From Alphaproteobacteria bacterium (GTDB lineage Bacteria > Pseudomonadota > Alphaproteobacteria > DSM-16000 > Inquilinaceae), in the NCBI GenBank assembly GCA_028277405.1, contig JANQGH010000013.1, forward strand, positions 62,001 through 126,000: a stretch of 64,000 bases of DNA. Direction: 5' to 3'. Made by a program: the position numbers and the translations under genes. Positions 18,258 to 30,200 of the stretch are shown piece after piece. The number at the start of each line of letters is the position of its first letter. The stretch's first letter is position 1. The notes below the pieces were generated by a model. That model did no database searches, had not been told where the DNA came from, and worked only from the letters and a program-made list of their open reading frames with translations.

Positions 18258-21200
18258 GTGGGAAACAAGCAAAAGCGCACAACGGCGGTTACCCAGAATT
18301 TCAACGGGCCGCTTCTTGATGAGGCCCGATTGGAGTTCGCCGACATTCTCAAGGACCAGGATGTCATCCGGATTTACGTGGATGGCACCCCGGGCATGGG
18401 GCATCAGGCGTCCAGCATCCATGTGCTGCGCGCTCTGGCCGCGACTCCCGAACCGCCGGACTTCGGCTACGGGTATGTCCGCACCATCGAAGTCTACTAC
18501 CAGGTCCGCGATGGGGGAGAGGACACGCTAGAGAAGCTGCACCTGCTTTTGCCGGAGCTGGATGGTCAGAATGAAGGCCATCTGAACGGCCAAGGATCGG
18601 CGTTTGTCATGCTGATCCGCTATGATGACACCCAGCCGCCGAACGACCGTGTCGAGTTCGGTTTCACCGGCGGCGCCGACAACTATCCGACCGAACATGA
18701 CGTTCCGGATTTCGCCAGGAACCTGAACGTTACCTATTTTCTAAGGCTGCAGCCCTATAAATGGAGCAATTTACAGGGCATTCAACGTCAAGACGGAGAG
18801 TATATCGACTTCAATAACGTCGAGACTCTCGGCAGGGAAACCTTCGTCAATCGGGCCTATTACCAAGCCCCCACCAACCTGTCGGAAGAGATCTGGGACC
18901 AATACACAAACAGCCCGAATGAAACCCTAAGAAATCGCGCCCGCATCTTGCAATGGCTTATCGGCCAGGCGCAAGCCGGAGAGATCGACCTGCAATTGGT
19001 TTATGGCGTCCGGTCAAGGGCTTGCCCGATGAAGCCGGAAAACCCGGTTGATGCGCTGGTATCGATCATCATCGCGGCTTTGGAATGGCAATGGAAGAAA
19101 GGCGGGGTCTGGAAGGCTTCCAAGCCTGCGGTCATTGTCAATCTGGACCTGTTCGACTTCTCTGAAATCGGCGGCCAAACAAGAAGCATCGATTACATTG
19201 ACGGCGTCCTGTCCGGTGGTCACATCATTGCCGAGCAGGACATTATTGCACAACATCGTGACCACGAACTGCAAGGTCGATACCTGACGACATTCGAGGG
19301 CAGACGCGATTACTTACACCTGATCAGAGCGGCTGATCGCGCAAAGACCCTGGATGGCGGTAGTCTGCAGGACGTGATGGCGCTTCAGGGTTGGCTGAAG
19401 AGCGCCGAAGACCATGTTCTGTTTGTTCAACTCGGCCCAGTTCCGCCGCCCCTGTTCAACGTTTCGTTCGCCAACTCCACCCTGCCCGTGATCTTCGAGG
19501 GCATGGGAACCGCCAACTTGGCGCTAAGCCTTGGCCGTTGGTATCTCCATGTCAGCCGGCCCGATATCAACAGGGTTCTATACCCCAATGTGACGCTTAC
19601 CGACGATTCGACAGACGCCGGGCAGGCATTTCAGGACGCGGCTGATCGCGTCCGCTGGTCGCTTGGCGTCTCCGGTTACGGCCATGGATTCCCGAAATAC
19701 GTGGATGTACGCGACGAAGAAGACCTCAGAGAGATTGCGCCCTACCGGATCGCTTCGTTCCTGCAGGTGTATTTCGACGAGTCTCCTGATGACGAGTTGA
19801 AATCCTACATCACGGGGATCCGAAATTTCTATGCCAATCCAAACAACTGTAAATTGCGCCTAGCAGCCTCCTATCTGAACTCCGTCGTCAAGCAAAGCAA
19901 TGTCAATGTCATGGCTACCCATGCGGCGCCACCGACCCTGGAACAGCTCTATGAAACCTTTGAGAAGGAAATCGCCGCCTCGGACAGGGTCGCGCTGCTG
20001 CCCGGCGCGCTGTCGGGTTTCGTCGACATTGCGCAGTATTACGACGCGCTGCTGAGCGCCCTGAAATCCCAGCTGGTGATCGATGACGCAAAGCTCGAAA
20101 GGGACCCCGACGCCGCACTGAAATGGGTCAAGCTGAGCGGCACGACCACGGCGCAACTGGGGCCGACCGATGCGCGGACGGGCGTCGCGGCGGAGCTTGA
20201 GTTCACCGCCCCGAACGGGACGGTGACACTGTCCGCGAAATACATCGAGACTTCGAACTACATCCTCGACAACATCCCCTGGATACCCGTCAAGGACCCG
20301 TTCTTCCAGATCGTCACGGCCGACGGTCTACCCGCCGCCGGATCGATCGGCGCGACGATCGACAAGGTCGATCTGACCGTCGCCTTCCGGTTCCCGGCGA
20401 CGGACGACCAGTGGGCGATCAACGGCACTTTTGAAACGCCGGTGGGGGTTGAAGACGTCTTCCAGTTGATGGGCGGTGTGAACATCGCCCAGTCGCTGCA
20501 AGGTCCGTTCAAGCTGTTGACCGCGCTGAAGGCGACGGAGTTACGCCTGCTTTACGATGCCGAGGCCCGGAAACTAGCCAGTTGCGGCGCGAAGATCACG
20601 ACGACGGAGACGGTCGAACTGATCCCAAACCTGGTTCTCGAGGCGCTGACGATGGACATGACGGTGGTATCCCCCGCCGATCTGAAGTCCAGAACCACCA
20701 GCGTCGATGTGCAGGGCCGGTTCAAAATCGGCGCACGGGCCGATGCCGGCGTGATCCAAATCGGCGCCTCTTTCCCCGGCGTCGCGCTGATCGGGCAACT
20801 GGTTTCCGGCACGATCCAGATCGAGGATTTGCTCAGCCTGTTCCTGCCGGGCGTGCCGCTGGACCTTCCCGCCGTTCCCAGTATCGATGCGTTCCAATTC
20901 GGCTACAACGTCGCGAACAAGGACTACTCCGTCAATTGCAACCTGAACATCGATTGGCCGATCACGATCGACGGAACAACCGTCTTCACGATCGAGAACG
21001 TGACCTTCCAGGTGGCCAACGCGAACGGTGTCTCCAGCGGCCGGGTCGCCGGCTCGATGACGATCCTGCCGGACGACCCGGATGGGCAAATCGGCGTCAC
21101 CGTAGCCGCGGCATATGACGGTGCCGATGGTGGCTGGACGTTCTCCGGCCTGACCACGTCGCCAATCAATCTTGGCGCGTTGCTGTCCAAGCAGTTCGGC

Positions 21201-24200
21201 TTCGATCCCGGCGACCAGAGCGGGTATGTGATCGACAGCCTCGCCTTGACGATCGCAACGGCCGACAACTCCTGGACCTTCGTGGGCAGTGCCAGCGACT
21301 GGAGGATCGATTTTCTTGACCTGACCATCAACAAGGCCGCGCTGACGGCCGGCTATGTCAGCAAGAAGACCGACAGCGCGGGCAAGGCGCCGACCGCCAC
21401 CACGGCCCTCGTGCCGGTTACCGCGGCGACCGCCAAAGAAGAAAGGCCCCCGGGCTATTTCGCGGATATTGCCGTCGAAACCACCTGGCTGGGGATGAAG
21501 ATCAATCCGGGCGTCAAGTTCGCCACCGGCAAGTCGCCGGTATGGACCGTTACGCTGCCAGATTTCAGACTGACGACCGAGGTTGCCAAGAACGACAAGG
21601 AACAATGGGTCGGTGAACTCGGGTTCACCGAAAACACGACCCTGGGCAGCATGATCGAAACCATGGTGTCCTGGATCACGGGTACGGGCTTCGGGCTGGA
21701 AGCGCCGTGGAGCGTGCTCAACGACATCAGCCTGAGCGGGCTGAAGCTGGTCTACAATTTCACCACCGGAAACGTTGCGTTCAAGGTCGACATCGGCCCG
21801 ATCGATCTGGGGGTCGCCCGGGTCGACGCGATCGAGGTCAGCTATGTCACCGGCAAGCCCGATCCGAAAGACAACGGGCTGATGGTATCGCTGAAGGGCT
21901 CGTTCGCGTGGAATGTCGGCAGCGACGCAAAGGGCGACACCTCCACCCTGGGCCCATGGGACGCAAGCAAACCCGGCGAGACGCCGGCCCCGCCCGGCGG
22001 CGGCAACAAATATCTCGACCTGCGGCTTCTGGCGCTTGGCCAGCACGTCACGGTCAGCGGTCTGACGGAGGAAAAGAACGTCGCCGCGGTCATCGACAAA
22101 CTGCGGCGCTTGAAGGTTCCCGTCCCGCCCGACATTCCCGTCGGCGGCCCCAACCAGCCGGATTTCGATCCCGACAGTTCCTGGTTCATAGCCTTCGATT
22201 TCGGCGTCCTCAAAGTCGAAGACAAGGAAGACAAGCAGGACGCGGACGGCGGAACTGCGGCGGCGGCGCTGCCCGGACCAAGCGACGGCACGGTCTCGGC
22301 GCCGGTTCCGGTTGTCACGCGGAATGCTCTGTCGGCCGAAGACAAGGCGACCTATTTCATTTCGCTGGGGGTGGTTTTCAACGATCCCCGGCTCTACGCG
22401 CTGCGCATCGGGCTCGAAGGCCCGATGGCCAAGATCTTTGCCGGTCTGGATTTCCAGATCATGTATCAGCAGGTGTCCAAGAACGTCGGCAAATACTCCG
22501 CCGAAATCGTTCTTCCCGACATCATGCGCAAGTTCCAAATCGGCGTGGCCTCGATCACCTTGCCGACCTTCTCGATCGAGATCTACACCAATGGCGATTT
22601 CCAGGTCGATATCGGTTTCCCCTGGAAAGAGGATTTCTCGGTTTCATTCTCGATCGAGGTCCAGGTGGGTCCTCTGCCGATGTTGGGTTCGGCAGGGTTC
22701 TATTTCGGCAAGCTCAGCAGCGCGACCACGGACAACGTGCCGGCCACCGATGAGGGCTGGTTCAACCCGGTCATCGTGTTCGGCTTCGGCGCTCAGATCG
22801 GGCTGGGCAAGTCCATCGAACTGGGCATTCTCAAAGCCGGGTTCAGCCTGACCGTCTTTGGCATCATCGAGGGCGTGATCGCCCGCTGGCAGCCCTATAA
22901 GATCTCGACGCCCGAGGGCAACAAGAACAATTTGCAAGATGGGTATTACTTCGCCCTGACCGGCACGATGGGGCTGCAAGGTCGGCTGTACGGCTCGGTC
23001 AACTTCGCCATCATCTCGGCCGAATTGAACATCGCCATCAAGCTTTACGTCCGGATTACCTTCAAATCCTACGAATCGATCCCGATCACCGCCGCCGCGT
23101 CGGTGGACGTTACGCTGACGGTCAAGATCAACCTGGGGCTGTTCAAGATCTCAATCCACCTGGGGTTCAAGGCCACGGTCACGGCGACCTTCGTCCTGGA
23201 CAATCCAATGAAGGGCCCGGCGCCCTGGGCGATCGGCGCCAGCAGCAGTGCCGTGTCCGCGTTCGAGCGGATGCAGGCCCGCGCGCTGCGGAAGAACGGC
23301 TTCGGCAATCCGCAGTCGCTGGTGGCCATGGCGGCGGATGTGGACAGCTACATCCCTGACTGGAGCAATCTGCAGCCCGGCGACACGCTGAACCTCACCG
23401 GCTATGTGGCCCCAGCGCTCACCGTCGCCGGCGACATCGCCGCCACCCCCGACAATCAGACCCTTTGTTATGTGGTGAATTTCCTGATCGAGGGCCTGAA
23501 ACCGATCCAGACCGATGCGGGTGCGGGCATCGCTGAAGACACGGCACCGTCAGCGGCCCTGGTGGTGGCCTCCGATCTGGTGGCGCAAACCGCCCTTGCC
23601 AGAGCGCGCCGTCTGACGGCGATGACCGTGGGACACACGTTTGAGGATCTGGCCGTCCGCGTCTTGCAGTGGATCATCGCGGCCGGCCGGCCGGGTGAGC
23701 ATAGCGTGGCGGATGTCAACGACATGTTGGTCGATGACGAGTTCCTGGCCTCGACCATCGATTATCTGTCCGGCGCCACGACACCGACGCCGATACCCGA
23801 CACGGTCATCGAAACGTTCCTTGGCCAGCAGACCACCTTTGTCTTCGCGCTGAAGGAAACGCCGAACATCAATCCCGACGGCCAGGAAGAACCGGTGTCC
23901 GCGGTGTTTTTCCCCGCAGCGCCGGGCGTCACCCTGGACGTACCTGCCTTTGCAGGGGCGAAGAAATTGGGATACGCGTTCGGCGGCTATAACAGCAGCA
24001 CGACCGGGTATCTCGAAAGCCTGAACACCTATTTCAACCAGCTCAAGGTGCAGATCGAGAAAGAGGCGAAGGCCGGCGCCGGCGCGTTGGGCGTGCCGGG
24101 CAGCAATGGGCCCTCGATCGCCAGCTATATCTTCGGCGACTACTTCGCGATGATCGGTCGGCTCATGCTCCAGTCGCTGCGCGACGGGCTGCGCAACTTC

Positions 24201-27200
24201 AAGCTGGCCATCGCCGACCACAAAGACGCTACCGCGCTGGATCTCGTCGATTTCATCAACCGGACAGGCGGACTGACCGGTGGCGAAACGCCGGGCGGGA
24301 CGCCCGCCGATCCATTCACGCTGGCGGAACTGTTCGTGGCCAATGCCAGCCATCCGCTGACCGCCACCAACGGCCATCCGCTGACGATTTCGAACATGAC
24401 GTGGCAATCCGCCGGCGGACAAAGCTTCAACGAGGTCGCGGCCGCGGGCATCTTTGGCGGGGGCTTCGATGGATCTGCGCTGGCGCTGAAAAATGCGACG
24501 AACGGCACGATCATCGCCAGTGGGCAGCGGATATCGTTCGACACCACCACCTACACCACCCAAAGCAACGATTCTCTCGACGTCATCGCCGTGGCGCTCG
24601 GCTTTGGCGACAAGACGGCACCAAACGTGGCTGCCCTATTGGCGGCCGTGCCCACGATCCTGAGCAATGCGGCGCTGATTGCGCCACAGTCGATCTTCGA
24701 TATCCCCGACTTCCCCCATGCGATCCAGGCCGGCGAAACCTTGCAGGACATCGCACAGCAATACGGGCTGGATGTCGAAACACTCGCCAATACGCCGAAC
24801 GGCGCCATTCCGGAGATTTTCGACAGCACCGGCGAGGACCCCTATCTGAACATCCCCCATCTGCCGCAGTTCCGCGTGGGCGCGCTGATCGACGAGATGG
24901 CCTACACATTGGCGTTGCAGCATGTCAGCGCCCAAGTGTCGCGCTATTATCTGCATGGGCTGCGCCTGCCCACCAGATTCACCGCCCCCAACGAGAACAG
25001 GCTGCTGCCCCTGGCCGACGGGCTGTTCGTCGAGAAGGGCGGCGAGTATCCCGAAGATCTGGGGCTGTTTGCGCTGACCGGTCAGGCCATTCCGCTGTCG
25101 GACACTATCCCCGATCCGACCAAGGCCCAGCCTGAAGACCCGAATTTCACCTTCACGCTCGGCGCCACAGCGGTGGACTGGCTCAGCCTGGGGGCGGCCG
25201 GCGGCGACAGCGTCACCTTCACGCTGGACGGCAAGAACGGCAACGTCAATTACCAGCAATATGACGCGGTCCGGGCCCTCGCACTTGGCGCGTATCTGGC
25301 CACGGGGTCGAGCGCCACTGTGCCCTTGGAAACGGCGGCGGCAGAACCCAGCCGCTTCCCACTCAGCCAGCAGATCGCCTGGCAACCGGCGGTGCCGGTC
25401 ACCCTGCCGCGCCATACCATGACGCCGGCGACACCGCGGCCACGGATGTGGCCACTGCCTGCCGAGTTGATCAATGTGCCGAACGGCGTGGGGATCAACC
25501 CGACCATGATCCCTGTTCTGGCCCGCAGCGACGAGGCCCGCGGCAAGACCGTGGACGAGGCAGTCAGCAATTACGGCTTCGGCACGCTAATCAACTTCAG
25601 CGTGCGCCGCCTCCAAACGGCGGCAACCACCGGCGTGGCGACACGCACCTACGAGATCATCGGCGCACCGGAAAGCGAGATCATCTTGCTTGAGCGGCTG
25701 CTTGCGCAACTGACCGACACGCCGACATCGTTCCGCCTCCTCAATCTGCTCTATCGCCCGCCTGCGACGGGCAGCAACGGCAATGGCTGGCAGTCGGATG
25801 ATCCGGCGGCCAGTCTTCTGGGCATCACCCAGACAAACCTGTCGACCGAAACACGTCCGCCCGACGGCGTCATGGCAATGTCGGCGGACACCGCACCGGG
25901 CAATCTGATCGGCACCCCGAACGAGATTCTCCGTCTCCTGTGGGAGGCCAGCATCACCCGCCAGGGCGGGTTCTATCTGAACTACACCCTCAACGAGGGC
26001 GGCGAACTCAAGGGTCTGCCCGATCACGCCTTCAATGACCGGGGCGAGGCCGAAGTCGCCATGCTGGCGCTGTTCGATCCAGCGGCGGAGACGGGCGGAA
26101 TGCTGGCCAACTACATGAATGTCTTGGCCACGGACGAGCCGTTCGACCTGAGCAACGCCTCGATGATCGCCCGCGCGGTGCCCGTATCGGTGCCTGTCGA
26201 CAAGAGCCGCGACTTCGTGCCCGGCACGGATACGCTGACCAGCTACGCAGCGTCTTACTACATGGGCGTCGGAGTGCTGGCCGAGTTGAACAAGGCGGTG
26301 GCGTTCAATATCGGCGCCATGGTGGTGGTCGAAGGCGGCAGCTATCAGGTGCCGGCGGTGCCGCCCCAAACACCCACAAAGGACGACCCGGGTGGCGATC
26401 TGGATCAGATTGCCTTGCATTTCGGCACCACGAAAAAGGCGATCCAGGATGCCAATATCGCCGGCGCGGGCTTGCCGGCCGTGCTGGCCCCGCTAACGGC
26501 GATCAAGCTGCCGAGAATCGTCGTCGAGATCGGCAAAGACCCGGCCATGGGCCATTCCTTCGAAACGTTGTCGAGCTACTTCCGGGCCCCGATCCCGGTA
26601 ATCGCGGCGGCAAATGCCGATGCGCTCGGTGACCCGGTCGCGCTTTACCCCGAGGCCCCGCTCGCGGCCGTGACCGGGCCGGTCAGCCTGGCACCGCAAG
26701 TGCGCCAGGGCGTGGCCGGCATCACGCTGCAACGCCCCGAACCGATGGTGCCGGAATCCGGACCGCCAGACGCCGCTTGGGCCACCGCTTATCTGCGGCA
26801 GATGTTCAGCCTGTTGGGCTATCGCATCGCACCGAACACCGGAAACTCATACTTCGCCGAAACCAATTGGGGTCTGCCTGGCGGGCCGATAAACCCTGAA
26901 ACGGATAGCGACGGCGACAAGGTCAACGCCCCCAGCAGCACGACCGCGGACGGCATCTGGCATTTCAGCGTGGCGGTGCCCTATGCCGCGGTACTGGGCA
27001 AGGATGAGCCGGACGCAAGCCCCTATCTGGGCGTCGGAAGCCTGTTGCAGCTTGATCTCGGCTGGGTCGACATTTTCGGGAACCGCGTGCTGAGCGAGCT
27101 TGACAATCCTGCACCAGCCACGGACGCACCGCTGAACAGGGCGCCACAGATCACCGGCTATACCGACCGCGTTGCGGGTATCGGCCAGTGGCCCTCGGTC

Positions 27201-30200
27201 GCCAGCGCCTACCAGGTGACCGCACAGGCCGTGACCAACGAGCCGACATTGACGCTGCTTTTGAATTTCGACAGCACCGTTTTTGTCGAGGCCGCCAAAA
27301 ACATGCTCGGCCGAGACCCGGATCAGGCAATGGCCGGTCGGCGGATCATCGAACAGGCGATTGCCGTCTATGACCAGATTATCGACCAGTTGACTGACCC
27401 GTCGGGGGTTACGGTGACGCTGACCACGACGATTACACCCGGCGTGAGCTGGACCGATCTGACGAACGCCGAACCGTCCGGACCCGTCACGATGGTCGGC
27501 TGGGCGCAGGCGATCCGCGCCTATCTCGATAGTCTTTTGAAGCCCAATGCGGGTACCACACCCCCGCCTTTCGACCATCCAAACTGGTCGACGACGGTGA
27601 CGTTGGATATCGCGCAACTGAATCTGGGCCAGATTTTCAAGCTGGACACCACACTGACCTTTGCCCGTACCGCGAGCCTGGTGGCGGGCGAACTGCGCAC
27701 TGCGCCCGGTGTGACCCGGACCGAGACCAGCATCACGCCCCTGACCGGCCCGCTGGACACAAACATGACGGGTGGTGAGACGATCCAGCGTGGCCTGTCG
27801 CAATTCGGCGCGGATTTCACGGACGCCTTCAACTCGATCGTCGGCTATTCGTTCCGCGTCGCCACCGGTTCGGACCGCACTGCCTTTTCCGGTTCCGGAA
27901 ACGGCGCGCTCTGGTGCGTGCAACTCGGCGATAAGGGCACCGGAAATCCGATCGGCTACAGCATCACCAACAAGAACGCCCCCACGGTCTTTGCACCTCG
28001 GCCGATCGCGAATGTCCTGAAATCCAAGGCGCGAACGCCGATCATCGGATACGAGACCGGCGCGCCGATCAGCCTGAGCGGCACATCGCAAGACCTGGCC
28101 TTCTCATCCGTTGATCTGGACAAGTGGATGGGCGTTGCCCTTGCGCAGGTCGACGAGCTTCTGACGCCAAAATATGTCTCGCCAGCCGAAATCCTGCGCA
28201 AGAATATCGAAGCCGTGCCAAACGATGGAGGTTCCTGGTCGAACGCGCTGCAATCGGTGCTCGATGCGAAGCTGGCGCTGGCCGACGCGCTGCGCCATGT
28301 GATGATCCCCGTCTACGACGGCGAAGAAGCGGACAAGGCTCAGCGGGACGACATCCAAGAGGCGTTCTATCAGAGCCTTCTGGGCACGCTCGGACAGTAT
28401 TACGCGGTCAAGGCGGGTTTCCAGTTCGACGCCGAGATACACGCCGATATCCAGCCCCAACCCTCGGCTACCGAGCCACCACGGATTTATGGTGATATTC
28501 AGATGCTGGACCTGGTTCCGTCGGCTTCGGCGGCGGAGGCCCAGAAACCGGACCCGAAAACGGCGAGCGTCAGCCTGTCATCGCCCAAGCTCGATCTCAG
28601 ATTTGCCGGCAGCCAGGACGGGCCGGTCTCGCGTCTGAGTTCGCTGCTGAGCACGACCGCGACCGAAGCGAAACGGGTCACGCTCAACCTGCGCTACAGC
28701 GGCCAAAATCTCGAGCACGAAATCGGCAGCGTTCCGGGGATCGAAGGTTACCGGCCTTCGTCCTGGCTGAGCTTTGTCGACATCGACGACGAGACCAAGT
28801 CGCCGCTCTTCGACGATCTGGGCCAGTTCGACGTGCCGATCGTGCTGCGCAGCTTCCCAGATACGCCGACCCTCGTTAATCAGGAAATGCTGAGCAGCTT
28901 CACGGGGCTGTCCTGTTACCAGCCCGTGCAGGACGGCATGGGCGCGGAGCCCGGCGAAATTGCCGCAGCATCCGCCTGCACCCCCGAGGGCACGTTCAAC
29001 CCGCTGAAGAATGTGACGCAATGGGGCTATGGCTTCATCTATTCGATGCAGGTGCACCATCTGCAGGACGACGTGCACGGCACGATCACTTTCAACGTGG
29101 CCGCGCGCGTTGACGCCAGCGCCGCGCTACAGCGCGATCTGTTCGACAATCTGGCGCAGTTCGTTCATGTCTATCCCGACGTTCTGGCCGATCTGAACAC
29201 GTATCTTGTTCCCGTCGACGTAGATACGACCGACCCGACGCAGCTGACCAACGCGCAATATGCGCTGGAATCGGCGGCCACGATGATCAACTGGATCGCG
29301 GCCTCAGCCAAGGCGGAGTTCGATAACGCCGATGCCCCCGACGACAGCTCCACGGTCACAGCATCGCCGGGGGACGCCGACCCCATCGGCTTCGTGATCT
29401 CGCAAGACGTGGCCGGCGACCCGGGCGGCGACGTGCCGGCCGATGCGCTGCAGATCACCGTCGAACTGACCAATCCGTTGCCGCCGCGCGTTGGCAATCC
29501 GATCATCGAGGTTCCCGGATACACCTGTATCCGCCTCGCCGCCAAATCCACGGCGAAGAAGGGCGTGTTCGTCTACAAGGACGACAAGGGCCAATATCTG
29601 ACCGCGGCTGAGGCCAGGGTCATTCCACAAAGGCGGTTCATTCTGCCGGAGTTGCAGATCCTGGAACGTCAGGATGCCCAAAGCGAGATCTACCTGACGC
29701 GCAACGCCGGCTTGGTTCCAGACAAGATCATCGCCGAGCCCTTTGTCTACACCACGCCCGATGTGTCGTTCGAATCGCCGCTGCACCCGACGATTGTGAA
29801 CACCGCACCGATCAATCTGGCGACGATCTATGCTGTCGATGCCGGTAGGCCGGAGAGGCGCAGTCTCGAATGCCAGCTCAGCTTCCTTTATGATGTGCTG
29901 TTCAAGAACGCTGGCACCAAGACTGTCACTCTGCAGTTGGGGGCGTATTACAACTACTCGGTCAATGCCGCGATTGAACCGGTTCGTCTGCCGGTGTTCC
30001 TGATGCCGCCGACCCGCGCCAAGATCGGCGAGGGCGGCACCGGGACGCCGATCACGGACTTGATCGCACAGCAGGTACAGACCTGGAAATCATGGTTCAC
30101 CGAGAACGAGCCCAGTACCCTGGACGGACGGATGACTTTCGAGCTGACCGTGATGTCCGACCTAACAGCACAACCAATGCCGATACTGAAGCTGACCGGG

